Source: CAVRTM01 sp963696105
GTDB taxonomy: Bacteria; Actinomycetota; Actinomycetes; Actinomycetales; Dermatophilaceae
Reading direction: 5' to 3'
NCBI GenBank assembly: GCA_963696105.1
Contig: CAVOIP010000004.1
Span: 186,001-250,000, forward strand
Length of the DNA stretch: 64,000 bases
The notes below the pieces were generated by a model. The model saw only the letters and a list, made by a program, of their open reading frames with translations. It did not search any database and had not been told where the DNA came from. Made by a program: the position numbers and the translations under genes. How positions within the stretch are numbered: the first letter of the stretch is position 1; every line of letters starts with the position of its first letter. This document shows positions 8,522-17,893 of the stretch, piece after piece.

Positions 8522-9715
8522 ATGGGGTCGATGTCTGCCTCCGAACCCACCCCTGCAGCGGCGCCCGTGAACGTGGCCGCTCCCACCCGTCGCCCCACTC
8601 CCGGGCAGCTGACGTTCGCCGCCCCTCGTCGCGGTAAGCCCCCGCAGCACCTCGCCGACCTCGACCCGACCGAGCGCAAGGCTGCGGTCGAGGCCCTCGG
8701 CCAGAAGGGGTTTCGCGCCAAGCAGCTCTCGACGCACTACTTCGAGCGGCTGGTCGACTCCCCGGAGGACATGACCGACCTGCCCAAGGCGATCCGGGAC
8801 GACCTCGTCGCCGGACTCCTGCCGCGGCTGATCACCCCGGTGCGCACGCTGCAGGCCGACGAGGGCGCCACGATCAAGTCCGTCTGGCGCCTGCACGACG
8901 GCGCGCTGGTGGAGAGCGTGCTGATGCGCTACCCCGGCCGGGTCACCATCTGCGTGTCCAGCCAGGCCGGCTGCGGCATGAACTGCCCCTTCTGTGCCAC
9001 CGGCCAGGAGGGGCTGACCCGCAACATGTCGACCGCCGAGATCGTCGAGCAGGTGGTCGCCGCGGCGCGGCAGCTGCGCCGCGGCGACCTCGCGGGCGGC
9101 CCCGAGGATGCCCCGCTGCGGGTCAGCAACGTCGTCTTCATGGGCATGGGTGAGGCCCTGGCCAACTACAAGGCCGCCATCGGCGCCATCCGCCGCCTGA
9201 CCGACCGGGCCCCGGACGGCCTCGGCATGTCCGCCCGCGGCATCACCATGTCGACGGTGGGGCTCGTCCCGGCCATCGACAAGCTGGCCGGCGAGGGCCT
9301 GCCCGTGACGCTGGCGCTGTCGCTGCACGCCCCCGACGACGAGCTGCGCAACGAGCTCGTGCCGATCAACACCCGCTGGTCGGTGGACGAGGCGATCGAC
9401 GCCGCCCACCGCTACTACGAGGTCACGGGCCGGCGGGTGAGCATCGAGTACGCCCTGATCAAGGACATGAACGACCAGGCGTGGCGGGCCGACCTGCTCG
9501 GTGACAAGCTCAACCGGCGCGGCCGCGGCTGGGTGCACGTCAACCCGATCCCGCTCAACCCGACGCCGGGCTCGAAGTGGACCGCCTCGCGCAAGGGGGT
9601 CGAGCAGCAGTTCGTCGAGCGGCTGCGCGCCCACGGCATCCCGACGACGATCCGGGACACCCGCGGCAGCGAGATCGACGGCGCCTGCGGGCAGCTGGCC
9701 TCCGCCACCGCCTGA
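8522..9715 (+). CDS. rlmN: Dual-specificity 23S rRNA/tRNA methyltransferase RlmN
   Basis: Radical SAM methyltransferase that makes 2-methyladenosine at A2503 of 23S rRNA and A37 of some tRNAs. The cluster-binding motif CGMNCPFCATG (CxxxCxxC) is near residue 155. Also seen are SVLMRYPGRVTICVSSQ, VFMGMGEALANY, STVGLVPAIDKLA and SLHAPDD, with the C-terminal motif RDTRGSEIDGACGQL containing the second catalytic cysteine. ATG at 8522 with GAGGG upstream; a second in-frame ATG at 8531 is equally possible. The roughly 45-residue N-terminus before the RlmN core is Pro/Ala-rich. Confidence 0.95.
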   Translation: MGSMSASEPTPAAAPVNVAAPTRRPTPGQLTFAAPRRGKPPQHLADLDPTERKAAVEALGQKGFRAKQLSTHYFERLVDSPEDMTDLPKAIRDDLVAGLLPRLITPVRTLQADEGATIKSVWRLHDGALVESVLMRYPGRVTICVSSQAGCGMNCPFCATGQEGLTRNMSTAEIVEQVVAAARQLRRGDLAGGPEDAPLRVSNVVFMGMGEALANYKAAIGAIRRLTDRAPDGLGMSARGITMSTVGLVPAIDKLAGEGLPVTLALSLHAPDDELRNELVPINTRWSVDEAIDAAHRYYEVTGRRVSIEYALIKDMNDQAWRADLLGDKLNRRGRGWVHVNPIPLNPTPGSKWTASRKGVEQQFVERLRAHGIPTTIRDTRGSEIDGACGQLASATA

Positions 9716-9746
9716 GCCGCCCGGGCGACCGCGTCGCCGCGGTGCG

Positions 9747-10829
9747 TCACCGGCCGAGCAGCTCCAGCGCCTCCTGCGGCGCGTCCACCAGGTGTACGGC
9801 GCGCGACATGGCCCGGTCCGCGCCCAGGGCCGAGAGGGTCTCCCACACGGGGACCACCTCGGTCCAGTGCTCCCTGCCGACCAGGACGAGCGGGGGTGGC
9901 GGCACCTCGGCGTAGTACAGACGCGTCGCGGCCTGGAACACCTCCTGGACGGTGCCCGCGGCGCCGGGCAGGACGACGACACCGGCACTGCACCTGGCCA
10001 GCAGGCCGTCCTCGCGCACGGCGTTGGAGAAGAACTTGGCCAGCGCGTCCACGAACACCCCCGGCGGCTCGTGCCCGTAGAACCACGTGGGCACCCCGAG
10101 GCTGGTCGGCGCGGCGCCCGCCTGCGGTGCGAGGTCCGCACGGACCTGCAGCGCGAGAGCCGCCCAGGCGGTGACGTCCGGCGCGAACGCCGGCACCGCG
10201 GCGAGGCGGCCCAGCGCCTCGTCGAGGGTGCTCCTGTCCCGGCAGAAGGCGCCGAGGTTGGCCGCCTCCATCGCGCCGGGGCCACCTCCGGTGGCCACGA
10301 GGAAACCGTCGTGGGCGAGCGCCTGCCCCAGGAGCGCGGCCGCGGCGTACGGCGGCGTGCCCCGAGGGGTGGCGTGGCCTCCCATCACCCCGACCACGGA
10401 CCGGCCGTCGACCAGCTCATCCAGGGCGTCGGACATCGAGTCGTCGTGGATCGCCCGCAGCAGGGTCACGAACGCGTCGCTGCGGGAGGAGGCGTCGCGC
10501 GACCAGCGGTACGCGCGGGCGTCCGGCGTGGCGGCGTAACCGGCAGGGACCAGCCCGGCGTAGAGCTCCTCGGGCCGGTAGAGGGTCGCCCGGTAGGGGT
10601 CGACCGGGGCGTGCGGGTCGCTGGGAAAGATCAGCGCGCGACAGCGGCGCAGGTGGTGCTCGAGTCCAGGGGTCAGCTGGCCTCCGAGCACGACCATCCC
10701 CTCGAGGTCGGTGCGGGCGAGCAGGGCCGTCGCGCGGCCGCGCAGGTCGAGGCCCTGCAGCCGCAGGCCGGCCAGTGGGGCAGACCCGGCCAGCGCCCGG
10801 TCCAGCGCGTCCAGGTTCTCGATCTCCAT
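9747..10829 (-). CDS. LOG family / Rossmann-fold nucleotide-binding protein
   Basis: 360 aa from the ATG at 10829. The lysine-decarboxylase-like (LOG) fold is in the C-terminal two-thirds: VVGVMGGHATPRG, LVATGGGPGAMEAANLG, and VVVLPGAAGTVQEVFQ in the place of the usual PGGxGTxxE motif. LOG proteins act as nucleoside 5'-monophosphate phosphoribohydrolases (cytokinin activation in plants and actinobacteria; PpnN in enterobacteria). The N-terminal 120 or so residues are unlike short LOG proteins and resemble the longer PpnN-like type. The substrate is inferred only from family membership. It is convergent with rlmN. Confidence 0.8.
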   Translation of the reverse strand: MEIENLDALDRALAGSAPLAGLRLQGLDLRGRATALLARTDLEGMVVLGGQLTPGLEHHLRRCRALIFPSDPHAPVDPYRATLYRPEELYAGLVPAGYAATPDARAYRWSRDASSRSDAFVTLLRAIHDDSMSDALDELVDGRSVVGVMGGHATPRGTPPYAAAALLGQALAHDGFLVATGGGPGAMEAANLGAFCRDRSTLDEALGRLAAVPAFAPDVTAWAALALQVRADLAPQAGAAPTSLGVPTWFYGHEPPGVFVDALAKFFSNAVREDGLLARCSAGVVVLPGAAGTVQEVFQAATRLYYAEVPPPPLVLVGREHWTEVVPVWETLSALGADRAMSRAVHLVDAPQEALELLGR

Positions 10830-10900
10830 GGGGGCATCCTCGCCGGTCCGGGCGCTGCGAAGGCACCCGGACCGGCGTGGCGCACCAGCGAGGTGCGGGG

Positions 10901-11566
10901 TCAGCGGCCCAGGCCGGCCTGGTCCACCTTGCGGTGGAAGCGCATGCCCGCGAGGCCGCCGAGCACGGCGCCGACGAGGCTGGCCACCGCGACGACCAGC
11001 AGGGCGATGATGCCGCCGGTGCTCAGCGTGCCCTCGTTGACCGGGATGCGGGGGAAGCTGTTGAGCTTGGCCAGGACGTCGAACTTGGAGCCGGCAACCG
11101 CGCCGAGCACGGCCACGACGATGGCGATGACCACGGCCCACAGCCAGACGGCGATGCCCTGCTTCATCCCGTTGAAGCGCGCCATGCGGCCTGCGACGTA
11201 GCCGCCGCAGTAGTAGGACACGAACAGGATCACCAGCAGCGCGATGCCCCCGGCGATGCCGACGGTCTTCGGGTCCTGCGTCGCCTGGCTGGTCGCCTGG
11301 TCCACCGAGGTGCCGGTGCCCAGCCCGACCGCCGCGCCGGCGGCCGCCAGCAGTGCGGTGAGCAGCACCGCGGTGCCCGTCGCCGTCAGCCAGCCGAAGA
11401 ACGCCGAGCCGACCTTGATGCCGCCGTACGCGTCCTTCTCCCGGGCCACGACCGTGTGCCGGTCGGCCGTGCCGGGGTCGAGGCGGGTGTCGCGCCCGTC
11501 CCGGTCGGCGGTGGCCCTGCCCTCGGCGCCGTCGCCTGCGGCGGGCGGTTCGTAGCTCGTGCTCAT
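10901..11566 (-). CDS. Four-helix membrane protein of unknown function
   Basis: 221 aa from the ATG at 11566, preceded by a good ribosome-binding site (GAAGGAG). The first 55 residues are polar and probably cytoplasmic. Four hydrophobic helices follow: around LTATGTAVLLTALLAAAG, GGIALLVILFVSYYCGG, VWLWAVVIAIVVAVLGAVAG and IIALLVVAVASLVGAVLGG. The turn YYCGGYVAGRMARFNGMKQG is glycine-rich and contains a conserved-looking pattern, which suggests a packed bundle. I recognise proteins of this type in actinobacteria but know no function. It is divergent from the TetR gene, so regulation by that repressor is possible. Confidence 0.75.
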   Translation of the reverse strand: MSTSYEPPAAGDGAEGRATADRDGRDTRLDPGTADRHTVVAREKDAYGGIKVGSAFFGWLTATGTAVLLTALLAAAGAAVGLGTGTSVDQATSQATQDPKTVGIAGGIALLVILFVSYYCGGYVAGRMARFNGMKQGIAVWLWAVVIAIVVAVLGAVAGSKFDVLAKLNSFPRIPVNEGTLSTGGIIALLVVAVASLVGAVLGGLAGMRFHRKVDQAGLGR

Positions 11567-11766
11567 GGTCTGCTCCTTCGAGGTGTCCGTTGGTCCGGCG
11601 GCTCGCCGGGCGCGGCCGACAGCCACCCCTTCATGCCCCCGCCGTGTACGTCGTAAACGGCCAGGCCGACCCGGGGACGGCGAAGCGGTTGCGGCTCGCG
11701 GGAGGTCGGGTGCGGTCCAGGTCACGGGGTGGTGGCTCGCGCGGCGGGTTTCGGGGGCGGGCGTCC

Positions 11767-11803
11767 GGGCACGAGACTGGGCACCGGGTGCGATCTCGTG
11801 CCC
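11767..11803. promoter_or_regulatory. Inverted repeat upstream of tetR gene, candidate operator
   Basis: Perfect 10-bp arms GGGCACGAGA (11767-11776) and TCTCGTGCCC (11794-11803) are separated by 17 bases. They lie 26 bp before the TetR-family start and about 200 bp upstream of the divergent membrane protein gene. The position fits an autoregulatory TetR operator, although the spacing is longer than in a typical compact TetR site. Confidence 0.45.
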
Positions 11804-11828
11804 GACCACCCAGAGCGAGGACGAGTCG

Positions 11829-12566
11829 ATGACCACCGCCGAGCACGAGGAGACGACGGCACCCCTGCGCCACGCGGCCAGGGGCAGCCTGACCCGCGAG
11901 CTGATCCTCTCCGCGGCCATCGAGTACGTCGACGAGTTCGGGTTGTCGGCGCTGACGATGCGTGCCCTGGGGCGCCACCTGGGCGTGGAGGCGATGGCGC
12001 TCTACCGCTACGTCAACGGCCGCGAGGACCTGCTGGAGGGCGTCGTCGACCGCCTGGTGGCCGAGCTCCGGGTCGCAGCGGCCGGCCAGGACCTCGGCCC
12101 GGTCGACGGGTGGCAGGGCTACCTGCAGTGGCTGGCCAGGGCGGTCCGCCAGATCGCCCGGGAGCACCCCGGGATCTTCCCGCTGATGGCGACCCGGCAC
12201 CCCGCGGCGCCCTGGCTGCGGCCGCCGCTGCGCAGCCTCGAGGTGGTCGAGGACTTCCTGGAGGCGCTGATCTCCCGGGGTTTCACCGACGAGACGGCGG
12301 TCGCGGCCTACCGGTCCTTCTCCAGCTTCCTGCTGGGGCACCTGCTGCTCGAGGCGGCCACGTTGGGCGCCCAGACCTCGCCGCCGCAGGAGCCGCTCGA
12401 CGAGGGGGAGGCGGACGTCCCCAACGCCGACGCGGACCTGGACCTGCAGGCGTTCCCGCAAGTCCAACGGCTGGAGCGGCTGCTCTCGCAGGACCACGCC
12501 GACGCGGAGTTCGAGCAGTCGCTGGAGGAGCTGCTGGACCGGTTGGACCGCACCGTCGCCCAGTGA
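11829..12566 (+). CDS. TetR family transcriptional regulator
   Basis: 245 aa. The N-terminal helix-turn-helix region is typical: LTRELILSAAIEYVDEFGLS, LTMRALGRHLGVEAMALYRY, VNGREDLLEGVVD. The C-terminal ligand-binding domain is of the TetR_C type seen in tetracycline-repressor-like proteins, with a long acidic tail at about residues 190-245. The ligand is unknown. The gene is divergent from the four-helix membrane protein and has a palindrome 26 bp upstream of its start, so it probably represses itself and perhaps that membrane protein. It converges with the sigma factor gene, with an overlapping hairpin between them. Confidence 0.9.
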   Translation: MTTAEHEETTAPLRHAARGSLTRELILSAAIEYVDEFGLSALTMRALGRHLGVEAMALYRYVNGREDLLEGVVDRLVAELRVAAAGQDLGPVDGWQGYLQWLARAVRQIAREHPGIFPLMATRHPAAPWLRPPLRSLEVVEDFLEALISRGFTDETAVAAYRSFSSFLLGHLLLEAATLGAQTSPPQEPLDEGEADVPNADADLDLQAFPQVQRLERLLSQDHADAEFEQSLEELLDRLDRTVAQ

Positions 12567-12592
12567 AGGGTCACCGCCGAGGCTGCCGGGCC

Positions 12593-12621
12593 GGCGGTCC
12601 CGCGGTCAGCCGCGGACCGCC
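12593..12621. terminator. Hairpin between convergent tetR and sigma factor genes
   Basis: Arms at 12593-12605 and 12610-12621 pair with a single bulge; the sigma factor stop codon lies in the loop. Placed between two converging genes, it probably ends transcription from both sides. Confidence 0.55.
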
Positions 12622-13622
12622 CCCGCCAGGGCGTCCTGCTGCGGCGGCTCCTGGAGGTGGTTCCGCAGCTGGTGCAGGATGCTGGTCAGCCGGCGGGAGA
12701 CCTGCATCTGGCTGATGCCGAGCGCCGTGCCGATCTCGGACTGGGTGCAGGCGTCGATGAAGCGCATGTGCAGGATCATCCGGTCGCGGGCCGACAGCCC
12801 GGCGATGGCCGGGCGCAGCTGGCTCATCACCTCGACCCGGGCGTAGTCGTCGGTCTCGTCCACGATGAGGTCGCCGACCGGCACCTCGCTGCCGGGCGCC
12901 GGCGCGTCCAGGGACACCGGGGCGAAGTTCTGCGTCGCGATCATCGCCTGGGCCACGTCGTCGCTCTCGACCTGCAGCTCCTCGGCCACCTCGGCCACCG
13001 TCGGCTCGTGGTGCAGCGTCTGGCTGAGGTCCGAGGCCGTGGAGCGGACCGAGAGCACCAGCTCCTGGATGGCGCGTGGCGGGCGCACACCCCAGCCGTG
13101 GTCGCGGAAGTGCTTCTTGAGGTCCCCGGCGATGCTGGGCGCGGCGTAGGCGGCGAAGGCGCGCCCGCGGCCGGGCTCGAAGCGGCGCACGGCCTTGATG
13201 AGCGCGAGCAGCGCCACCTGCTCGAGGTCCTCCACCTCGATGCCCCGGTTGCGGTACCGGTGCGCGATGCGCAGGGCCATGCCCTGGTTGAGCAGGACCA
13301 CCTCGTTCAGCAGCCGCTGGCGGGCGACTGCCGAGCGGGCTGCCTCGGCGCGCTTGAACAGCCGTTGGGTGCGGATCTCGTCGCCCTGCCGCCGCTCCGG
13401 GAGACCGGGGTCGTCGAACTCACGGTCCGCGGCGACGGCCTTCGTGTCCGCGGAGGTCTCCGTCTGGGCGGCGACCGCCACGTCGGCGGCGTCTGGTGTG
13501 GCCCCGGGAAAGGCCACCGGGTCGCCGGCCGCGGCGGGGTCGCCGAGGTCGGCCAGCGAGGTCTCGAGGACGGGGGGAGCGATGGGAGCGGGCGGGACGG
13601 GGCGTTCGGTGGAGAAGGGCAC
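12606..13622 (-). CDS. RNA polymerase sigma factor, SigB/SigF/SigG family
   Basis: Alternative group 3 sigma-70 factor. Region 2 is RIAHRYRNRGIEVEDLEQVA then LLALIKAVRRFEPGRGRAFA and AAPSIAGDLKKHFRDHGWGV; region 3 begins RPPRAIQELVLSVR; region 4 is LSARDRMILHMRFIDACTQS followed by EIGTALGISQMQVSRRLT. The GTG at 13622 gives 338 aa, with about 75 extra residues before the conserved part, so the start is uncertain. Such factors are controlled by RsbW-like anti-sigma kinases and PP2C phosphatases. None lies adjacent, but related signalling genes occur at 53-62 kb. Confidence 0.88.
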   Translation of the reverse strand: MPFSTERPVPPAPIAPPVLETSLADLGDPAAAGDPVAFPGATPDAADVAVAAQTETSADTKAVAADREFDDPGLPERRQGDEIRTQRLFKRAEAARSAVARQRLLNEVVLLNQGMALRIAHRYRNRGIEVEDLEQVALLALIKAVRRFEPGRGRAFAAYAAPSIAGDLKKHFRDHGWGVRPPRAIQELVLSVRSTASDLSQTLHHEPTVAEVAEELQVESDDVAQAMIATQNFAPVSLDAPAPGSEVPVGDLIVDETDDYARVEVMSQLRPAIAGLSARDRMILHMRFIDACTQSEIGTALGISQMQVSRRLTSILHQLRNHLQEPPQQDALAGAVRG

Positions 13623-13753
13623 GGTGCTCCGATGCAGGCGACGTCCCTCGGCCTCGCTGCTGAAGCACTCAGGACGGGTCACACAACCACAAACCGGCCG
13701 CTGGCTCAACAACGGCCCTGTCCCCCGGGGGGCGGCAGCGGTGTGTGCGCCCC

Positions 13754-14125
13754 TCAGACCTGTCGGTGCAACATCCCCGAGGACATGACCTGCAGCCACG
13801 CGATCTGCCGCCCGCGCACCCTGAAGTAGGCGACGTGCTCGACCACGAAGGACCTGCCGTGGTTGACGACGTACAGGCGGTATCCCACGCGACGCAGCTC
13901 TGCCACAGCGTCGCTGTCGATGCTCTTGATGCCGGTGACCTCGTCGTCAGGGGTGAGCCACTCGCCCAGCAGGATCTCCAGCAGCTGCGCGGGACCGTGG
14001 GCCTGCTCGAACCGGTCCGGCGTCATCCCGCGGAAGTCCACCTCGGGGTCCAGCAGCGCGAACAGCGCCGCCTCGTCCTTGCGCGCCACGGCCGCGGCGA
14101 GCTGGATTCCGATCTGTTCGGGCAT
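13754..14125 (-). CDS. NTF2-like / SnoaL-like protein
   Basis: 123 aa with a cone-fold NTF2 pattern: N-terminal helix QIGIQLAAAVARKDEAALFA, LLDPEVDFRGMTPDRFEQAH, and alternating strands YRLYVVNHGRSFVVEHVAYF and GRQIAWLQVMSS. Members include isomerases, hydrolases and small ligand-binding proteins, so no activity can be assigned. It lies upstream of the sigma factor on the same strand, separated by about 130 bp. Confidence 0.7.
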   Translation of the reverse strand: MPEQIGIQLAAAVARKDEAALFALLDPEVDFRGMTPDRFEQAHGPAQLLEILLGEWLTPDDEVTGIKSIDSDAVAELRRVGYRLYVVNHGRSFVVEHVAYFRVRGRQIAWLQVMSSGMLHRQV

Positions 14126-14236
14126 GGCACCATCCCGTGTCCGGTGTGGTCCTCACCGTACGCCGGGGTCGGGAGCGCCCGGATCCGCCGTTTGCACGGG
14201 TCGGGGGAGTGCCGGCGGCGGGGGCTCCTGAGGTGG

Positions 14237-14389
14237 TCAGGCGTGGCCGAGCACCCGGTCGACGCTGATCTGCAGCACGACACGGGCCGGGTTCTCGCGC
14301 GGGGCGCGGTAGCGGGCGGCGTACCGTTCCTCGGCCTCGCGGACCGCCGGGCCGTCGTCGGCGGGGAGGTCGCGAGGGTCCAGGGGCAC
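14237..14389 (-). CDS. Small hypothetical protein
   Basis: A 50-residue frame with good actinobacterial codon bias: PLDPRDLPADDGPAVREAEE, RYAARYRAPRENPARVVLQI, SVDRVLGHA. The GTG at 14389 is a tentative start and no clear Shine-Dalgarno is present; the frame is open to an ATG at 14500, which would overlap the divergent prpE start. No family is recognised. Confidence 0.4.
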   Translation of the reverse strand: MPLDPRDLPADDGPAVREAEERYAARYRAPRENPARVVLQISVDRVLGHA

Positions 14390-14498
14390 GGGCTCAGGGT
14401 GCCAGAGGCCCGACCGCTCGCCGCAGGTCGGGCGCGTCCCGGCGCACCCGGGCCGGACGTCACTGGCGACGGCGGCGCGGGCGGGGAAGGATGCCCAC

Positions 14499-16400
14499 AT
14501 GAGCGACGGTGCATACGCGGCGGCCCATCGACGCAGCCTGGAGGACCCGGAGGGGTTCTGGGCCGACGCGGCGCGGGGGGTGGACTGGATCCGCCGGCCC
14601 GGGCGCGTGCTCGACGCCGACCGGCCCCCGTTCTACCGCTGGTTCGAGGGCGGCCAGCTCAACACCTGCTACAACGCGCTGGACCGGCACGTGGTCAACG
14701 GCCGTGCCGACCAGCCGGCGCTGCACTACGACAGCCCGGTGACCGGCAGCGCGCGGACGCTGACCTACGCCCAGCTGCTGGAGCAGGTCGCCCGCTTCGG
14801 CGGCGCGCTGCAGGCGCTCGGTGTGGTCAAGGGGGACCGGGTCGTCATCTACATGCCGATGGTGCCCGAGGCGGTCGTGGCGATGCTCGCCTGCGCCCGC
14901 ATCGGCGCGGTGCACTCGGTGGTGTTCGGCGGGTTCGCGCCGGCCGAGCTCGCCGCCCGGATCGAGGACGCCCGGCCCCGCGTGGTCGTCTCGGCGTCCT
15001 GCGGGCTCGAGCCGTCCCGGGTGGTGGAGTACAAGCCCATGCTCGACGCCGCGATCGAGCGGTCCAGCCACCAGCCCGAGCACTGCGTCATCCTCCAGCG
15101 CGAGCAGGCCGTCGCCTCGATGGGGGAGCGCGACGTGGACTGGGCCACGATCATGCACCCCGACGCCACGACCGGCGCCGGCTGCGTGGCCGTCGAGGCA
15201 ACCGACCCGCTCTACATCCTCTACACCTCCGGCACCACGGGCCGTCCCAAGGGGATCGTGCGCGACAACGGGGGGCATGCCGTGGCGCTCACCTGGTCGA
15301 TGCGCAACGTCTTCGGGGTCGAGCCGGGCGAGGTGTGGTGGACCGCGAGCGACGTCGGCTGGGTGGTCGGCCACTCCTACATCGTCTACGCCCCTCTGCT
15401 GGCCGGGTGCACCACCGTGCTCTACGAGGGCAAGCCCGTCGCCACCCCCGATGCGGGCGCCTTCTGGCGGGTGATCGCCCAGTACGGCGTGTCCGCGCTG
15501 TTCACCGCGCCGACCGCCATCCGCGCGGTGAAGAAGGAGGACCCGTCAGGCGCGCTGATGGCCGGGCACGACCTCTCCTCGCTGCGCACACTGTTCCTCG
15601 CCGGTGAGCGGCTGGACCCCGACACGTTCGCCTGGGCCAGCGAGCGGCTCGGGGTCCCGGTGGTCGACAACTGGTGGCAGACCGAGACCGGGTGGCCCAT
15701 CGCCGCCAACCCCGTGGGCCTGGAGGCGCTGCCGATCAAGCCCGGGTCACCGACGGTGCCCGTGCCGGGGTACGACGTCCGGGTGCTCGACGAGCGCGGC
15801 GAGCCGGTCGGTCCCGGCGTCGAGGGCGCGATCTGCCTGCGGCTGCCGATGCCGCCGGGCACGCTGCCGACCCTGTGGGAGGACGACGAGCGGTACGTCG
15901 CGTCGTACCTGTCGGCGTTCGAGGGCTACTACCTCACCGGCGACGGCGGCCATGTCGACGAGGACGGCTACCTGTTCGTGATGGGGCGCACCGACGACGT
16001 GCTGAACGTCGCCGGGCACCGGCTGTCGACCGGGTCGCTGGAGGCGGCGCTCGCCGGTCACCCCGCCGTGGCGGAGTGCGCGGTGATCGGTGTGGCCGAC
16101 GAGCTCAAGGGCCAGGTGCCCCGGGGGCTGGTGGTGCTGAAGTCGGGTATCGACGTGAGCGCCGACGGAGCCCGGGAGGCCCTGCAGGCCGAGCTCGTCG
16201 CCCGGGTGAGGGCCGAGGTGGGGCCGGTGGCGGCGCTGCACCAGGTGGACATCGTGACGGCGCTTCCCAAGACCCGGTCCGGGAAGATCCTGCGCCGGAC
16301 GATGCGCCAGATCGCCGACGGGATGGTGCCAACGGTCCCCGGGACGATCGAGGACGCCGGCGTCCTGGACGCCCTCACCCCCGTGCTGCGCCGCCCCTGA
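14499..16400 (+). CDS. prpE: Propionyl-CoA synthetase (AMP-forming)
   Basis: ANL-superfamily acyl-CoA synthetase, 633 aa, preceded by GGGGAAGG. Adenylation motifs: YILYTSGTTGRPKGIVRDNG (P-loop), DNWWQTETGWP, YYLTGDGGHVDEDGYLFVMG, GRTDDVLNVAGHRLSTGSLE, and the catalytic lysine in TRSGKILRRTMRQIADG. LNTCYNALDRHV and ALHYDSPVTGS in the N-terminal part point to the propionate enzyme PrpE rather than acetyl-CoA synthetase. It would activate propionate (and probably acetate) to the CoA thioester. No methylcitrate-cycle genes are adjacent. A strong hairpin follows the stop. Confidence 0.88.
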   Translation: MSDGAYAAAHRRSLEDPEGFWADAARGVDWIRRPGRVLDADRPPFYRWFEGGQLNTCYNALDRHVVNGRADQPALHYDSPVTGSARTLTYAQLLEQVARFGGALQALGVVKGDRVVIYMPMVPEAVVAMLACARIGAVHSVVFGGFAPAELAARIEDARPRVVVSASCGLEPSRVVEYKPMLDAAIERSSHQPEHCVILQREQAVASMGERDVDWATIMHPDATTGAGCVAVEATDPLYILYTSGTTGRPKGIVRDNGGHAVALTWSMRNVFGVEPGEVWWTASDVGWVVGHSYIVYAPLLAGCTTVLYEGKPVATPDAGAFWRVIAQYGVSALFTAPTAIRAVKKEDPSGALMAGHDLSSLRTLFLAGERLDPDTFAWASERLGVPVVDNWWQTETGWPIAANPVGLEALPIKPGSPTVPVPGYDVRVLDERGEPVGPGVEGAICLRLPMPPGTLPTLWEDDERYVASYLSAFEGYYLTGDGGHVDEDGYLFVMGRTDDVLNVAGHRLSTGSLEAALAGHPAVAECAVIGVADELKGQVPRGLVVLKSGIDVSADGAREALQAELVARVRAEVGPVAALHQVDIVTALPKTRSGKILRRTMRQIADGMVPTVPGTIEDAGVLDALTPVLRRP

Positions 16401-16409
16401 ATGGCGCGA

Positions 16410-16442
16410 GCCCGGCGGTCCTGCGGTGCAGAACCGCCGGGC
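16410..16442. terminator. Bidirectional terminator between prpE and the aminotransferase
   Basis: Perfect 10-bp inverted repeat GCCCGGCGGT (16410-16419) / ACCGCCGGGC (16433-16442) with a 13-base loop, placed in the 48-bp gap between two converging genes. Confidence 0.75.
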
Positions 16443-16448
16443 CTGCGG

Positions 16449-17893
16449 TCAGAGGTGCTTCTCGGCCTCGGTGAGCACGCTGCGGAGCTTCTGCTCGATC
16501 TCGTCGAACTCGGGCTGCCCGACGATCAGCGGCGGGGCGAGCTGGATGACCGGGTCGCCGCGGTCGTCGGCGCGGCAGTACAGACCCGCATCGAACAGCG
16601 CCTTGGACAGGAACCCGCGCAGCAGGCGCTCGGCCTCGTCGTCGTCGAAGGTCTCACGGGTGTTCTTGTCCTTGACGAGCTCGATCCCGTAGAAGTACCC
16701 CTCGCCGCGGACGTCGCCGACGATCGGCAGGTCGAGCAGCTTCTCCAGGGACGCCCGGAACTTGGGGGCGTTGTCGTGGACGTGCTTGTTCAGGCCCTCG
16801 CGCTCGAAGATGTCGAGGTTGGCCATGGCCACCGCCGCAGAGACCGGGTGGCCGCCGAAGGTGTAGCCGTGCGGGAAGTAGGTCGTGCCCTTGCGGAACG
16901 GCTCGAACAGCCGGTCGCTGGCGATCATCGCGCCGATCGGGGAGTAGCCCGAGGTCATGCCCTTGGCGCAGGTGATGATGTCCGGGACGTAGCCGAAGTC
17001 GTTGCAGGCGAACATGTCCCCGATCCGGCCGAACGCGCAGATGACCTCGTCGGAGACCAGCAGCACGTCGTACTCGTCGCAGATCTCGCGGACCCGCTGG
17101 AAGTAGCCGGGCGGCGGCGGGAAGCAGCCGCCGGAGTTCTGCACCGGCTCCAGGAAGACCGCGGCCACGGTGTCCGGGCCCTCGAACTCGATCGCCTCCG
17201 CGATCCGCTCGGCGGCCCAGCAGCCCGAAGGCCTTGGGGTCCTCGCGCAGGTGCTCGGGGGCGCGGTACAGGTTGGTGTTGGGCACCTTGAACGCGCCGG
17301 GCACCAGCGGCTCGAACATCGCCTTGGCCTCGGGGATGCCGGTGATCGACAGGGCGCCCTGCGGGGTGCCGTGGTAGGCCGACCGCCGCGGCTGATCACC
17401 TTGTGCTTGGTGGGCTTGCCGACCAGCTTGAAGTACTGCTTGGCCAGCTTCCAGGCGCTCTCGACGGCCTCGCCGCCGCCGGTGGTGAAGAAGACGCGGT
17501 TGAGGTCGCCGGGAGCGTACGACGCGAGCCGCTCGGCCAGCTCGATCGCCCTGGGGTGGGCGTAGGACCACAGCGGGAAGAACGCCAGCTCGCGCGGCCT
17601 GCCGGGCAGCGGCCTCGGCCAGCTCCTCGCGGCCGTGGCCGACCTGGACGACGAACAGCCCGGCGAGCCCGTCGAGGTAGCTTCTTCCCGCGGTCGTCCC
17701 AGATGTAGGCGCCCTCGCCGCGGGTGATGACCGGGACGGTGTGCCCGGCGCCGCCGTCGCCGGGGTCCTCGAAGGTCGAGTGGCGGGTGAAGTGCATCCA
17801 CAGGTGGTCACGGGCGGCCTCGGAGTACAGCGCGCCGGTGGGCGTGTGCAGGTCCGAGGAGGGCTCGTAGACGGGCGTGGGCTCGGTGGTCAT
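16449..17893 (-). CDS. Class III aminotransferase, putrescine/GABA type (frame-disrupted)
   Basis: PLP enzyme of the class III omega-aminotransferase family, likely putrescine or 4-aminobutyrate to 2-oxoglutarate/pyruvate transaminase given its neighbours. Starts MTTEPTPVYEPSSDLHTPTG. Visible motifs are VFFTTGGGEAVESAWKLAKQ, GALSITGIPEAKAMFEPLVP, FLEPVQNSGGCFPPPPGYFQ, LLVSDEVICAFGRIGDMF, and the PLP lysine in DIITCAKGMTSGY. Frame changes near 17220, 17390, 17599 and 17682 (five extra bases in total) leave 480 codons including stop. The four-base overlap with the lrp stop (ATGA) indicates an lrp-aminotransferase operon, divergent from the aldehyde dehydrogenase. Confidence 0.85.
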
